Shown here: positions 17,449-27,747 of the stretch, in pieces
Layout of the letters: every line of letters begins with the position of its first letter
Numbering within the stretch: the first letter of the stretch is position 1
Notes under the pieces: model-generated
Told to the model about the DNA's origin: nothing
The model's database searches: none
What the model saw: the letters and a program-made list of their open reading frames with translations, nothing else
Translations under genes and position numbers: made by a program
Assembly: GCF_015841355.1 (NCBI RefSeq)
Contig: NZ_CP064908.1
Span: forward strand, 2,046,001 to 2,110,000
Direction of reading: 5' to 3'
DNA: 64,000 bases
Origin: Synechococcus sp. CBW1107
Lineage (GTDB): Bacteria; Cyanobacteriota; Cyanobacteriia; PCC-6307; Cyanobiaceae

Positions 17449-20400
17449 TCAACCGGTGTTGCGCATGCCAGCGGCGATGCCGTTGATGGTGAGCAGGGCA
17501 CCGCGCAGCAGTTCGCTGCGGCTGTAGGTGCGGCCATCCTGGCCATCACCGCTGCCGGCTTCGCTCATCGGCGGCTGCCGGTTCTGGTCGCGCAGGCGTC
17601 GCAACAGGGCCACCTGCAGATAGCCCAGAGGCACGATCGTCTGATTGCGGAGATCGACCGAGAGCTGCAGGGCCGGATCACCGTCGAGCAGGCGGGCGTG
17701 GCCCGAGATCTTCAGCACAAGATCACGGGTGAGCTCGAACTCGGCCGCGATCACCTGGAAGATCTCCTCGAAGGCTTCACGGTGGCTGGGGCGACCCAGG
17801 GCCTGCACATAGTGATGAGCCAGGTCGAGATCCACCTTCGAGAGGGTCATCTCCACCTTGGAGATCAGCATCCGGAAGAAGGGCCAGCGCTGGTAGAGAA
17901 GACGCAGCAACTCGAGCTGGCCGGGATCGTCGTCGAGTTCCTCCTGCAGGGCTGCTCCCACGCCGAACCAGCTGGGCAGGAGGAAGCGACTCTGGGTCCA
18001 GCCGAACACCCAGGGGATCGCCCGCAGGCTGGAAAGGTCCTTGGCTCCACTCTTGCGGCGGGCGGGGCGGCTGGAGATCTGCAGCTTGCTGATCTCCTCG
18101 ATCGGTGTGACCTGCTGGAAGAAGGCCACCAGATCGGGATTTTCATGCACCAGCCGCCGGTAGTGCACCCGGGAGCGGGCCGCCAGGCGGCCCATGAGGT
18201 CGTTCCAGACGGGTGTGTCATCGACGTTGGTGCTCACCAGGCTGTTCTGCAGCACGGCGGTGGTGACCGTTTCGAGGTTGTAGAGCGCCAGCTCCGGCAG
18301 GGAGTACTTCGAGGCCAGCACCTCGCCCTGCTCGGTGATCTTGATGCGGCCGTTGAGGGTGCCACTGGGCTGGGCCAGGATCGCCTGGTAGGCCGGGCCG
18401 CCGCCCCGTCCCACCGAGCCGCCCCGGCCGTGGAAGATGCACAACGCCACATCGTGCTCGCTGGCCAGCCGCTGCAGCGCGATCTGGGCCTTGTGGATCT
18501 CCCAGTTGCTGGAGAGGAAGCCGGAATCCTTGTTGCTGTCGGAGTAGCCGAGCATCACCTCCTGCAGGGGTTTGTCGGCTTCGGCGCTGCTGGCCAGCAG
18601 GGTCCGGTAGAAAGGCTCCGAGAACAGGCGCTGCATCACCGCCGGCGCCCGCTGCAGATCCTCCACCGTTTCGAACAGGGGGACCACCAGCAACTGGGTC
18701 TGGACCGCCTTGGGGTCCACCAGACCGGCCTCCTTGGCCAGCAGCAGCACCTCCAGCAGGTCGGAGACCGTGTGCGCCATCGAGATGATGTAGCTGCGGC
18801 AGATCCGGGAGCCGAATTCCTGCTGCAGCCGCTGCAGCATGCGGAACACCGCGAAGGTTTCGTCCGTGGCCGGGCTCCAGCGGGCTGCGGGCGGCAGCAT
18901 GGGCCGGCGGGTCTGCAGTTCCTGGAGCAACCATTCCACGCGCTGCTCCTCCTCCATCTCCCCGTAGGGCGTGGGGAGCTGCAGGTAGCGGGTCAGTTCA
19001 TCGAGGGCATCGCTGTGGCGGGTGCTCTCCTGGCGGATGTCGAGGCTGGCCAGGCAGAACGCGAAGATGTGCACCTGGCTCAGCAGGGTCTGCAGTGGTT
19101 CACAGCTGAGTCCCGTGGTCTGGAGACTGTCGCGCAGGAGTTCGAGATCCTGGCGCAGCTCGTTCACCGAGCCGTAGTGCAGTTCGGGCGGGGCGGCCGC
19201 CATCGGTCCGGTGCCCGTGCTCAGCACCGCCGGACCGGCATTCTCGCAGGGGGATTCCCAGCCGGCCTCCGCCAGCTGCTGATTGCGCTGGTGGGTGAGG
19301 CGTAACCGTTCGACGATGTAGCTGAGCTTGAGGCGATAAGGCTCGAGTCGGTAGCGGGCGGCCCGCTCCTCGTAGATCTCCGGGAAGCGCAGCCGGTCCA
19401 TCTCCAGGGACTCGAGCAGCGGGGCACTCACCTGCGACCACTGCATCGAGATGCTGAGCTGGTCGCGCAGTCCCTGCACGGCCGTGATGTAGCGCTCGAT
19501 CATCAGCTGGCGCTGATAACAGGCGGTCCGCCAGGTGATGTCGGGGGTGACGGAGGGGTTGCCATCCCGGTCGGAGCCCACCCAGGAGCCGAAGGTGCAG
19601 AAGGCATCCCGGGGCGGCTCCACATCCGGGTAACTGCTGGCGAGGGCATTGATGATGCGCTGCCGCAACAGGGGCATCGCGTCGAAGAGCACCTGCTGGA
19701 AGTAATGGAGGGCGTAGTCGACCTCATCGAGCACCGAGGGCTTGAACTGGTGCAGCTCGTCGGTGCGCCACCACAGCCGGATCTCCTCCTCCAGCTGCAG
19801 GCGCAGGCTGCGTTCGTCCTGCAGCTCCGTGGGGCTGTCCTGCTGCAGGCGGTGGATCAGGGCCGCCACCCGACGCTGTTTGTGCCGCACGGTGTGGCGC
19901 ACGATCTCGGTGGGGTGGGCCGTGAACACGAGCCGGATGTCGAGTTCCCGCAGCAGGTTCTCGATCTGGGCGGGGGGAACGTTCAGTCCCCGCAGGCGGG
20001 TGAACAGCTCACGGAAGGTGGCAGGATCGGTCTGACTGGCCAGCGGTGGAGCGAAGGGATCAGGGCTGGCGGGAGTGGAGGATTCCTGAAGGCTGGCCAG
20101 GTAGCTGTCTTCCTCGATGTGCTGCTCGAGGATGTTCACCAGCTGGAAGTAGAGCGAGAAGGCGCGGGCCGCAGCGATCGCCTCCGAGAGGTCCATCTCC
20201 CGGATCAGCTGCACGATGGCGGCCGTGGTGTCGATCTCTCCGCCTGCGGCTTCCAGGGGGTCGCTCAGCCGCTTGAGTCGCAGCAGGCGCTCGGCCTGAT
20301 CGGGCGGACACTCGCTGAGCAGGACTGTTTTCCAGAGATCCTCCACCAGTTCGAGCCGCTCTCCGAGCAGCCGGGTGACGCGGGGGGCTGGAGCCGTGGG

Positions 20401-20493
20401 TACTGCCTGGGGGGCTTGGGCCAGAACGGCGGATGGGGCGGACAGGGGCTGCCGCATGGGAGCCGGCGCAGGCGAGGAAGGCTCCATGATCAT
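17449..20493 (-). CDS. ppc: Phosphoenolpyruvate carboxylase
   Basis: A 1014-residue enzyme making oxaloacetate from phosphoenolpyruvate and bicarbonate, feeding C4 acids to amino-acid synthesis. Visible signatures are [33 protein letters not shown], the [13 protein letters not shown] catalytic motif, [14 protein letters not shown] and the C-terminal RNTG. A Pro/Ala-rich N-terminal leader precedes the catalytic body. It overlaps gshA by 4 bp (ATGA), pointing to a trpE-gshA-ppc-acetyltransferase operon. Confidence 0.97.
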   Translation of the reverse strand: MIMEPSSPAPAPMRQPLSAPSAVLAQAPQAVPTAPAPRVTRLLGERLELVEDLWKTVLLSECPPDQAERLLRLKRLSDPLEAAGGEIDTTAAIVQLIREMDLSEAIAAARAFSLYFQLVNILEQHIEEDSYLASLQESSTPASPDPFAPPLASQTDPATFRELFTRLRGLNVPPAQIENLLRELDIRLVFTAHPTEIVRHTVRHKQRRVAALIHRLQQDSPTELQDERSLRLQLEEEIRLWWRTDELHQFKPSVLDEVDYALHYFQQVLFDAMPLLRQRIINALASSYPDVEPPRDAFCTFGSWVGSDRDGNPSVTPDITWRTACYQRQLMIERYITAVQGLRDQLSISMQWSQVSAPLLESLEMDRLRFPEIYEERAARYRLEPYRLKLSYIVERLRLTHQRNQQLAEAGWESPCENAGPAVLSTGTGPMAAAPPELHYGSVNELRQDLELLRDSLQTTGLSCEPLQTLLSQVHIFAFCLASLDIRQESTRHSDALDELTRYLQLPTPYGEMEEEQRVEWLLQELQTRRPMLPPAARWSPATDETFAVFRMLQRLQQEFGSRICRSYIISMAHTVSDLLEVLLLAKEAGLVDPKAVQTQLLVVPLFETVEDLQRAPAVMQRLFSEPFYRTLLASSAEADKPLQEVMLGYSDSNKDSGFLSSNWEIHKAQIALQRLASEHDVALCIFHGRGGSVGRGGGPAYQAILAQPSGTLNGRIKITEQGEVLASKYSLPELALYNLETVTTAVLQNSLVSTNVDDTPVWNDLMGRLAARSRVHYRRLVHENPDLVAFFQQVTPIEEISKLQISSRPARRKSGAKDLSSLRAIPWVFGWTQSRFLLPSWFGVGAALQEELDDDPGQLELLRLLYQRWPFFRMLISKVEMTLSKVDLDLAHHYVQALGRPSHREAFEEIFQVIAAEFELTRDLVLKISGHARLLDGDPALQLSVDLRNQTIVPLGYLQVALLRRLRDQNRQPPMSEAGSGDGQDGRTYSRSELLRGALLTINGIAAGMRNTG

Positions 20494-21644
20494 CCCAAAG
20501 GGTGAGAAGCCGCTGTGTTGCGTGGTGCCGGTTCCACTTCGGCCAGCTGCATGGCTGTGGCTCCATCGGCCAGGATCTCGCGCAGCGGCACTCCGGCGTC
20601 ATGCCGCTCCAGCCAGCGCATCGCCTCATTGCCCTCGCGCAGGATGGTGTGCATCGGCTCCAGCCAGGAGCTCAGGCCTAGTCTGGAGGCGAGCGGCGCC
20701 ATGTCGTCCAGCTCCCGCTGAATCCAGACACCGGCTTCGATCTCCTCTCCCGTACGCCAGTCGCTGAGCGTGGCCCTCAGGCTCCTTCGGGCAGCGGCGC
20801 GGTCGTTGCTGTCGGCCAGCTCGGCGAGCTGATCCGGCCCCAGCCGGCTGGCTCGCAGTGGATCGTGGGTCTGGGGATCCTCCAGCAGCTGCAGCAGGCG
20901 CAGCTCCGCGAAGACCGTCAGGGCCAGAAGCTGACGGGGCTGGCTGATCAGGTCACAGATCCGGATCTCGAGCCGGTTCAGGTCGTGGGGCCGGTTCTCC
21001 CCGTTGGGCCGCACGGAGGTCCAGAGATGGCGGACGTTGCGCATGGCCCCGGCCGCCAGCTGGGCATCCATCCAGTGGATGTAGTGCTGATGATCGAGAA
21101 ACAGCGGCACGGTCGGCGGGGTGAGCGGGAACTGCAGCCAGCGCTGGGAGTGTGCGCCGGTGGCGACCCCATCGAGGAATGGTGAACTGGCACTCAGCGC
21201 CAGCAGCAGAGCGCCTTCGCAGCGCAACAGCCTGCAGCCGGCGAACAGGGCACCCATCTCGGTGAGCCCGAGGTTGATGTGCACGCTGGCGGTCACCACC
21301 CGGGTCCCATAGGTGGTCTCGATGAAGCCGTGATACGGGTTCGAAGGGTCGGAGCGCTCGAAGCGGCGGCTGTCCCCCAGGCTGAGGGTGCTCCCCGGGA
21401 GCAGGGTCAGCTGCCGCTCGCCCAGCCAGCGGCGCAGGCGTCGCCTCGGCTCCAGCAGCAGCTCCAGCTGGTGGGCATAGTCGGCATCCGGTGGAGTGAT
21501 GTATTCCAGGTTGCGATGGTCCGGTTCGGTGACGAACCCCTCCAGCTGGGCCGCGGCCTGCTCCGCCACTCCAACCACGGTGCCATCGGCCCGGCCGGTG
21601 AACAGCTCCACCTCGAAGCCCTTGAGCAACAGTTGATCGCTCAT
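20490..21644 (-). CDS. gshA: Glutamate-cysteine ligase, cyanobacterial type
   Basis: A 384-residue enzyme for the first step of glutathione synthesis. It begins [17 protein letters not shown], has the [13 protein letters not shown] and [10 protein letters not shown] motifs of the cyanobacterial GshA family, and the [10 protein letters not shown] segment typical of the glutamate-cysteine ligase fold. It overlaps trpE upstream and ppc downstream by 4 bp each, so translational coupling is likely. Confidence 0.92.
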   Translation of the reverse strand: MSDQLLLKGFEVELFTGRADGTVVGVAEQAAAQLEGFVTEPDHRNLEYITPPDADYAHQLELLLEPRRRLRRWLGERQLTLLPGSTLSLGDSRRFERSDPSNPYHGFIETTYGTRVVTASVHINLGLTEMGALFAGCRLLRCEGALLLALSASSPFLDGVATGAHSQRWLQFPLTPPTVPLFLDHQHYIHWMDAQLAAGAMRNVRHLWTSVRPNGENRPHDLNRLEIRICDLISQPRQLLALTVFAELRLLQLLEDPQTHDPLRASRLGPDQLAELADSNDRAAARRSLRATLSDWRTGEEIEAGVWIQRELDDMAPLASRLGLSSWLEPMHTILREGNEAMRWLERHDAGVPLREILADGATAMQLAEVEPAPRNTAASHPLG

Positions 21645-23164
21645 GTGCCGCTCCCCTGCAGGCAGGCCAGGGCCTTGAGCAGTCCACGGGCCTTGTTGAG
21701 AGTTTCCTGGTATTCCGCGGCCGGCTGGGAGTCGGCCACCAGGCCCGCGCCCGCCTGCACCTGCACCCGCCAGCCCCCCTCTCCGTCGGGAAGCACCACC
21801 ATGGTGCGGATCGTGATGGCGGTGTTGAGAGCGCCGGCCAGATCCACCGCCCCGTAGACACCGGAGTAGGGGCCTCGGGCATCCGGCTCATGCTCATGGA
21901 TCAGCTGCATCGCCCGGATCTTGGGCGCGCCGCTGACCGTGCCGGCGGGGAAGGAGGCCTTGAGCAGATCCCAGACGTCGTGGCTGGAATCGAGCAGGCC
22001 CTCCACCTGGCTGACGATGTGCATCACATGGGAATAGCGCTCGACCACCATCAGTTCGGTCACCTCGACGCTGCCTGGACGGCAGACCCGGCCCAGGTCA
22101 TTGCGGCCCAGATCCACCAGCATCACGTGTTCGGCACGCTCCTTGGGGTCGGCCAGCAGCTCCCGCTCCAGGGCCAGGTCGCTGACTTCATCGGATCCGC
22201 GTGGGCGGGTGCCGGCGATCGGACGCAGGGAGGCCCGGATACCGCCGGCCACCGGCTCCGCCTTGACCATCACCTCGGGGCTGGAGCCGATCAGATACCA
22301 GCCACCGAAGTTGAAGAAGGCCATGTAGGGCGAGGGGTTGACCATCCGCAGGCTGCGGTACAGCTCGAAGGGATCCCGTTGGATGCGGGTTTCCAGGCGC
22401 TGGCTGAGCACCAGCTGGAACACATCACCGGCGGCGATGTGTTCCCGGGCCGCCACCACCGCGGCTTCGAAATCGGCCTGGGTGCGGTTGCTGCGGGTCT
22501 CCAGGTCCACGCTGGGCTCAGCGTCCCAGCGCAGGGGGGTGACGCCGGCCGGCAGCGGGCCGTGCATGCGGTCCTCCAGCGACTGGATCCGGGCACAGGC
22601 CTCGGCATAGGCACTGAGGGGATCGGCATCGCCACTGAGGTCGGCGTAGGCCACGGCTGTGATCTGGCGCTTCACCTGGTCGAACACCAGGAGGCTGTCG
22701 GCCAGCATCCAGCAGCCGTCCGGCGGGCCTTCCGGGTCGCTGGGGTGGACGGGGACGCTTGGCTCGATCCAGCGGATCAGTTCGTAGCCCCAGAAGCCGA
22801 AGAGCTGTCCAAGGGGCGGCAGGCCGGGAATGGTGCTGGGCCGAAGCGAGGCCAGGCAGCCGGCCAGCAGCTCGAAGGGGTTGCCCCGCAACTGGGCCTG
22901 ACGGCCATCGCGCCAGCATTGAACGCCGTCTTCGCCGCGCACCGTGAGGGTCCAGGCCGGATCAGCCACCACGAAGCTCCAGCGCCCCAGGCGCTCGCCC
23001 CCCTCCACAGACTCCAGCAGCACGCCATGGTGGCTGTCGGCACCCACCTTCAGCCAGGTGGTGAGCGGGGTTTCCAGATCAGCGGGCCAGCGCTTCCAGA
23101 GGGGGACGTAGGTGCTGCCGTCCGCCGCCTGGGCGAGGAACGCGTCGCGATCGGGTAAGGGCAT
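21641..23164 (-). CDS. trpE: Anthranilate synthase component I
   Basis: A 507-residue chorismate-using enzyme of tryptophan synthesis. The C-terminal chorismate-binding domain contains AGDVFQLVLSQR, IAGTRPRG, HVMLVDLGRNDLGRV, FPAGTVSGAPKIRAM and VQAGAGLVADS. The N-terminal part holds the feedback-inhibition region (LLESVEGGERLGRWSF). The ATG giving MPLPDRD is preferred over one 33 bp upstream, which would sit inside the psaD terminator. Anthranilate synthase component II (trpG) is not in the window. Confidence 0.95.
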   Translation of the reverse strand: MPLPDRDAFLAQAADGSTYVPLWKRWPADLETPLTTWLKVGADSHHGVLLESVEGGERLGRWSFVVADPAWTLTVRGEDGVQCWRDGRQAQLRGNPFELLAGCLASLRPSTIPGLPPLGQLFGFWGYELIRWIEPSVPVHPSDPEGPPDGCWMLADSLLVFDQVKRQITAVAYADLSGDADPLSAYAEACARIQSLEDRMHGPLPAGVTPLRWDAEPSVDLETRSNRTQADFEAAVVAAREHIAAGDVFQLVLSQRLETRIQRDPFELYRSLRMVNPSPYMAFFNFGGWYLIGSSPEVMVKAEPVAGGIRASLRPIAGTRPRGSDEVSDLALERELLADPKERAEHVMLVDLGRNDLGRVCRPGSVEVTELMVVERYSHVMHIVSQVEGLLDSSHDVWDLLKASFPAGTVSGAPKIRAMQLIHEHEPDARGPYSGVYGAVDLAGALNTAITIRTMVVLPDGEGGWRVQVQAGAGLVADSQPAAEYQETLNKARGLLKALACLQGSGT

Positions 23165-23181
23165 CACGGCAACGGGCAGGC

Positions 23182-23206
23182 AAAAAAAACGGGGCACCCG
23201 GCCCCG
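23182..23206 (-). terminator. Intrinsic terminator of psaD
   Basis: Read on the minus strand, a CGGGGC/GCCCCG hairpin with a 5-base loop is followed by eight T residues. It lies about 90 bp past the psaD stop and just before the trpE start, so it separates the highly expressed psaD from the trpE operon. Confidence 0.88.
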
Positions 23207-23297
23207 CCTTTCTAAAGGTTGGAGGAATCAGGCCCAGGAGCTGATTCCCTCAGAGGATTCCAGGCTGGTCCCAGGTGCGACTCCCGGGAGCTGAACC

Positions 23298-23729
23298 TCA
23301 GGAATCGAAGGTGTTGCGTCCGGAGAACTTGAGGGTGGATGGATCGGGGTTCTGGCCGATGCTGCGGGGGTTGTGGCCCACGATCGGACGGCCTTCGTTC
23401 ACTTTCTCGGGGAATACACCATCTTTCGGGTGCAGGTATTCGGTGTCACCGCCAGGGAAGATGCGGTAGATCTTGTAATCCTCGATCCGGGGCTTGAACT
23501 TGGTGCGCAGCTGGGTGCCGAGCGCAAGGCACTGCTCCTTCCGGGAGAAGTACATGATGTTCTCGCCTTCGTTCATCTCTGCAGCTCCACCGGTGGGAAG
23601 CTCGAACACCTGATCCTTGCCACTGGTCCAGGTGATGGCGTACTTCTCCTCGGTTTCGGCGGAGTTGAGCAGACCGCCCGTGCTGCCGATGGACTTGGGA
23701 AGTTGACCGCTCAGCGCCGTTGCTGTCAT
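23298..23729 (-). CDS. psaD: Photosystem I subunit II (PsaD)
   Basis: A 143-residue stromal subunit of photosystem I that docks ferredoxin and holds PsaC. The typical sequence is seen throughout: [72 protein letters not shown] and [12 protein letters not shown]-like C-terminus ([17 protein letters not shown]). A strong terminator follows and a direct repeat lies in the leader. Confidence 0.97.
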   Translation of the reverse strand: MTATALSGQLPKSIGSTGGLLNSAETEEKYAITWTSGKDQVFELPTGGAAEMNEGENIMYFSRKEQCLALGTQLRTKFKPRIEDYKIYRIFPGGDTEYLHPKDGVFPEKVNEGRPIVGHNPRSIGQNPDPSTLKFSGRNTFDS

Positions 23730-23743
23730 GGCTGTTGGGGATG

Positions 23744-23778
23744 GTGAGTCGGCGGACCCATCAGTGAGTCGGCGGACC
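23744..23778. repeat. 15-bp direct repeat in the psaD leader
   Basis: The 15-mer GTGAGTCGGCGGACC occurs at 23744-23758 and again at 23764-23778, with a 20-bp period (two helical turns). It is 15-50 bp upstream of the psaD start. It does not resemble the HLR1 element of RpaB-controlled photosystem I genes. It could be an operator or a local duplication. Confidence 0.7.
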
Positions 23779-23845
23779 ATGTCGGCTGGAAGCTAGCACT
23801 GCAATCTGGGGGGTCCTCCCTGGCGGAGAGCTCTCTTCACACCCG

Positions 23846-25237
23846 TCAACAAACGTCCCCGTCGGCGCCTGTGTTGTGGCCCGCCACAGGAAAGAACACC
23901 GTCAGTCCCTGACCGGCCCGTTCCGTGAAACGCCCCCCCAGACTGTGGAACAGGCGCTGGGTGGCCTGGCGGCTCAACTGAAGGCTGCCCGTGAGCGGAT
24001 TCCAGCGCAGCACGGGGCCCACATCGGCGCCGGTGTCGTCCTCGGGGGTGCTGGGGAGCGCCGTTTCCCTTCCGGGCGGATTGGCGCAGCGCAGTTGCAG
24101 TTTCAGGCGCGACCCTGCCGGCTGCAGCCGGATCAGCACCGTGCTGCCCGATGGAAGGCTGCGGATGAAGCGATCCACCAGGCCACCCAGCATCGTCTCT
24201 AGCCGGTTCGGGTCGCTCAGCACAGCCGGCAGCTGAGCGCTGATCTCCAGCTGCAGCTTCAGACCCCGGCGTTCCAGCTGTCGTTGCCAGAGCTCCTCAA
24301 ATCCCTGCAGCAGCTGGGCCAGGTCGGTGCGGGCCAGGGTCTGGCGCGGCCTTGGCTGCCGCTGGAGCTCGGCCGCATGGAAGATCAGGCCGAAGCGGTC
24401 GATCTGTTCGCTGCATTCCCCGTCGATCTGCTCCAGCCGCTGACGGACCACCGCCGGGAGGTCAGCGCGCCGCAGCAGCGAACGGATCAGTGTGCGGATC
24501 GTCGCCAGGGGGGTGCGCACCTCGTGGGTGAGGGCCTCGAGCAGGGCCAGTTCGCCGCTGCTCTCCGCCTGGTCGCCCTCATGGCCGTGAATCAGGGGCT
24601 GCAGGGTCAGGCTCGGGGCCATCGCCGCCAGTCGCTCCGCCAGCTTCGGCCAGAACTGCAGTGCCATGCTCTCCTCACTGCGCAGTGGACCGAGCGCCTG
24701 CAGGGCCTGGCGCAGGCGCAGGGCGGCCTGGGGGGCGGTGGCCTGCAGGCGCTCATCCACCAGAGCCAGCGTTTCCGAGAGGGTGGTGGGATCGAAGCGC
24801 AGCACCAGCTGCCGCTGCTGTGGACTGCCCTCCAGGGTCATGGCCAGCTGCAGCCTGGGTGTGATCAGCACCAGCAGGGGGTCGGTGCCGTCCTCAGGCT
24901 CCAGCGCCAGACGTTCGAAGGGGCTGGTGCGGCCTGGGGCCTCGTCAGTGTCGGCTGTGCCCGTACCAGGCAGCAGGGGGCCTGAGGGGCTGAGGCCACC
25001 GGCGATCTGCGGAGGCGCCCAGACCCAGCCCTGCAGTGGCTCCAGCAGCTCCGGCTCGTAGAGCGCCGGCAGAGGCGAGGCCAGCCAGACCCCCCGCAGT
25101 GGTTGCAGAGGCGGCAGGAAGTCATCCTGAAGGGTGGCCAGAGCTGCCCACCACTGCCGTCTTGCGGTGTCTTCATCGCTCCGGCCTGCCGGGACCCCCT
25201 CGGCCAGCCGAGCTCTCAGGACGGCCAGGCTCACCAT
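23846..25237 (-). CDS. Sensor histidine kinase-like protein with degenerate ATPase domain
   Basis: A 463-residue soluble protein without transmembrane helices. The dimerization/H-box is clear (ALTHEVRTPLATIRTLIRSLLR, His near residue 247). In the ATP-binding domain the N-box is replaced by ETMLGGLVDRFIRSLP, with no Asn in the usual place, and a DxGxG G1 box is not found; the end AGQGLTVFFPV keeps a G2-like motif. The N-terminal half may be a sensory domain. It overlaps rodA by 7 bp. It may be a pseudokinase, or an unusual kinase needing experimental proof. Confidence 0.75.
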   Translation of the reverse strand: MVSLAVLRARLAEGVPAGRSDEDTARRQWWAALATLQDDFLPPLQPLRGVWLASPLPALYEPELLEPLQGWVWAPPQIAGGLSPSGPLLPGTGTADTDEAPGRTSPFERLALEPEDGTDPLLVLITPRLQLAMTLEGSPQQRQLVLRFDPTTLSETLALVDERLQATAPQAALRLRQALQALGPLRSEESMALQFWPKLAERLAAMAPSLTLQPLIHGHEGDQAESSGELALLEALTHEVRTPLATIRTLIRSLLRRADLPAVVRQRLEQIDGECSEQIDRFGLIFHAAELQRQPRPRQTLARTDLAQLLQGFEELWQRQLERRGLKLQLEISAQLPAVLSDPNRLETMLGGLVDRFIRSLPSGSTVLIRLQPAGSRLKLQLRCANPPGRETALPSTPEDDTGADVGPVLRWNPLTGSLQLSRQATQRLFHSLGGRFTERAGQGLTVFFPVAGHNTGADGDVC

Positions 25238-26505
25238 CGCCGCTGGGGCGGGCGGCCGTGGCGGGACACCGAGGCGCACAGCCCCAGGGAGATGAAGTTC
25301 ACGAGCATCGCCGAGCGGCCGTAGCTCAGCCAGGGAAGCGGAATGCCTGTGATCGGCCCCAGTCCGATGGTCATGTTGATGTTCACCACCACCTGGAACA
25401 TCAGCATCGCGCCGATGCCCACCACCACGAGCGATTCGTAATCCGTGCGGGCCCGTCCGGCGATCTGGAGCAGGCGCCACATCAGCACCACGAAGCCCAC
25501 CACCACCAGGGTGGTGCCGATGAAGCCGGTTTCCTCTCCCAGAGCGCTGAAGATGAAATCCGTGTGCTGCTCGGGAATGAAGCGCAGCAGGGTGAGATGG
25601 CCCTGCATCAGGCCGGTGCCCCAGAGCCCACCCGAGCCGATCCCCACCGTGCTCTGCAGCAGGTGATACCCCCCGCCGAGAGGATCCTGGGAGGGGTCGA
25701 GAAACATGGTCAGGCGGGCTCGCTGGTGGTCCTTGAGGCCGTGGGACCAGAGCCAGGGAGTGCCCAAAGCGAAGACGCCCTGAATGGCCAGGGTCAAGGA
25801 CGTGGCCAGGGCCTTCCAGGGCAGGGAACGCCAGGCGATCAGTCCCATGGCCGGAATCCAGGCCACCAGGGCCCAGGGGATGGTGCCCGCCAGGATGGCG
25901 GTGAACAGTGGCGACAGCAGGAGCATCAGCCAGGCTCCAGGCATGCCCGACCAGAACATCATCACCAGCAGGACGGCCCCGAACACGAGCGAGGTGCCCA
26001 GGTCGGGCTGCACGAACACCAGCAGCCAGGGCACGCTGATCATCGCCACGGGCCGGATCAGGTCCACCGGTCGCTCCACAGGATGGCGGGCGAGCACACC
26101 CGCCAGCAGCAGGATGGCCGCCACCTTGGCGAACTCGGAGGGCTGCACGTTGAAGCCGGCGATGTTGATCCAGCTCTGGGCGCCGAGTGCGCTGACCCCC
26201 ACCACCCGTACCGCCACCAGGCTCGCCACCATGACCCCGTAGATCAGCCAGCGGAACGGCTGGTACCGCTCCAGCGGGATCCGGGCCAGCACCAGGGCGA
26301 GGCCCATCCCCACAGCCGCGGTGATCCAGTGCTGATACCAGACGGCATAAGGGGCCTGGCGCTGGGTGCTGGCGATCAGAATCCCAGCCACCACCACCAT
26401 CGCCAGGGGGATGCCCCAGAGCACCAGATCCACCCCTTCGAGCGGGCGCCGCCTGGCCGGCCGCGCCGCCGAGAACATGCTGCGCCGGCTGCCCAGCAAG
26501 GCCAT
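25231..26505 (-). CDS. rodA: Rod-shape protein RodA (SEDS peptidoglycan glycosyltransferase)
   Basis: A 424-residue polytopic membrane protein of the FtsW/RodA/SpoVE family, which polymerizes lipid II for side-wall growth. At least nine hydrophobic helices are visible. Conserved loops are NIAGFNVQPSEFAKVA, FVQPDLGTSLVF, QSTVGIGSGGLWGTGL, PEQHTDFIFSALGEETGF and GIPLPWLSYG. The operon order mrp-rodA-sensor kinase on one strand is tight: 5 bp to mrp, 7-bp overlap with the kinase gene. Confidence 0.94.
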   Translation of the reverse strand: MALLGSRRSMFSAARPARRRPLEGVDLVLWGIPLAMVVVAGILIASTQRQAPYAVWYQHWITAAVGMGLALVLARIPLERYQPFRWLIYGVMVASLVAVRVVGVSALGAQSWINIAGFNVQPSEFAKVAAILLLAGVLARHPVERPVDLIRPVAMISVPWLLVFVQPDLGTSLVFGAVLLVMMFWSGMPGAWLMLLLSPLFTAILAGTIPWALVAWIPAMGLIAWRSLPWKALATSLTLAIQGVFALGTPWLWSHGLKDHQRARLTMFLDPSQDPLGGGYHLLQSTVGIGSGGLWGTGLMQGHLTLLRFIPEQHTDFIFSALGEETGFIGTTLVVVGFVVLMWRLLQIAGRARTDYESLVVVGIGAMLMFQVVVNINMTIGLGPITGIPLPWLSYGRSAMLVNFISLGLCASVSRHGRPPQRRW

Positions 26506-26510
26506 TGCGA

Positions 26511-27617
26511 TCAGGTTGTGGCCAGGGTGAGGCTGCTGATGCGCTGGGCCAGGGTCTGGAAGGCGCGGGCCGTGGCGGACTCCGGTCTGGCGATCACCAC
26601 CGGGCAGCCCTGGTCCCCCCCATCGACCACCGCCATCTCCAGGGGCAGCTCGGCCAGCAGGGGCACTCCGGCCTCGGCCGCCAGGGTGGCCCCGCCGCCA
26701 CTGCCGAAGATGGCGTAACTGGCGTCAGGCCGGTCGGGGGGGATGAAGATGCTCATGTTCTCGACCACGCCCAGCACAGGAACCCCCATCTGCAGGAACA
26801 TCGCCAGGCCACGGCGGGCGTCCTGCAGCGACACCCGCTGGGGGGTGGTGACGATCACCACGCCAGCCATCGGGACCGCCTGGGCCAGGGTGAGCTGGGC
26901 ATCACCGGTGCCGGGGGGCAGGTCCACCACCAGCACGTCTCGCTCACCCCAGTCGGCCTGGTACAGGAACTGGCGGATGATGCCGTTGAGCATCGGCCCC
27001 CGCCAGACCACAGGCTGGTTCTCCTGGATCAGCAGCCCCATCGACACCATGCCGATGCCGCAGGTCTCGATCGGCACCAGCACCTGCTCATTGCCGCTGC
27101 CGCGCACTTCGGGGGTGCGATCGGCCACCCCGAGCATGGTCGGGGCATTCGGGCCGTAAATGTCGGCGTCGAGCAGTCCCACCCGCAGGCCGCTCTGGGC
27201 CAGGGCGCAGGCCAGGTTCACCGCCACGGTGCTCTTGCCCACGCCGCCCTTGCCGCTGCTCACGGCGATGATCCGACCCACGCCGGGGATGCCCTGGCGC
27301 TCGGGCAGGTTGCCGCCGCCACCGGGACCGTGCCCCGCACCGCCGATCGGTGATCCCTCGGACCTGCCGCCACCGCTGGGCTGGGCCAGCTCGATCTGCA
27401 CATCGTTGATGCTCTCCAGGGCCATCAGCGCCTCGCGGGCTTCGGCGGCGATCCGCTCCCGCTGGCTGGTGGCGTAGCCCGGAAGCGCCAGGCTGAAGAC
27501 CACGCGGCTCCCCTGGGGACGCACCTGCTGGATCCAGCCCAGTTCGAGCAGACTTCGTCCCGTGCCCGCGTCGCAGAGGGGCTCGAGGGCGGCGAGAGCC
27601 TGTTCAGCTGTGGCCAT
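26511..27617 (-). CDS. Mrp/ApbC/NBP35-type Fe-S carrier ATPase
   Basis: A 368-residue protein with an N-terminal MIP18/DUF59-like domain (about residues 1-85) and a MinD-like P-loop ATPase. The deviant Walker A is SSGKGGVGKSTVAVNLA (near residue 120), followed by DADIYGPNAPTML and VDLPPGTGDAQLTL. The family carries or transfers Fe-S clusters. The C-terminal CxxC motif often found in this family was not seen here. Confidence 0.92.
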   Translation of the reverse strand: MATAEQALAALEPLCDAGTGRSLLELGWIQQVRPQGSRVVFSLALPGYATSQRERIAAEAREALMALESINDVQIELAQPSGGGRSEGSPIGGAGHGPGGGGNLPERQGIPGVGRIIAVSSGKGGVGKSTVAVNLACALAQSGLRVGLLDADIYGPNAPTMLGVADRTPEVRGSGNEQVLVPIETCGIGMVSMGLLIQENQPVVWRGPMLNGIIRQFLYQADWGERDVLVVDLPPGTGDAQLTLAQAVPMAGVVIVTTPQRVSLQDARRGLAMFLQMGVPVLGVVENMSIFIPPDRPDASYAIFGSGGGATLAAEAGVPLLAELPLEMAVVDGGDQGCPVVIARPESATARAFQTLAQRISSLTLATT

Positions 27618-27747
27618 CCGTGGGTGCCGGCATCAGGGTCGATCCTAGGGGCCACCCCCATGACAGAGGCTCTCGAGGGGTTGTGCGCCGGTTCGACGGG
27701 CTGGAATGGTGGAGAGGTTTCGAGCGTCCGGCGGGGCGTGATCGTCA

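Noticed and set aside
17698-19305. 535-residue plus-strand open frame across ppc
   Set aside because: It is antisense to a clear phosphoenolpyruvate carboxylase and its His/Gln-rich composition is that of a shadow frame in GC-rich DNA.
25036-26718. 560-residue plus-strand open frame
   Set aside because: It is antisense to rodA and the sensor kinase gene; rich in His/Gln/Gly with no family pattern.
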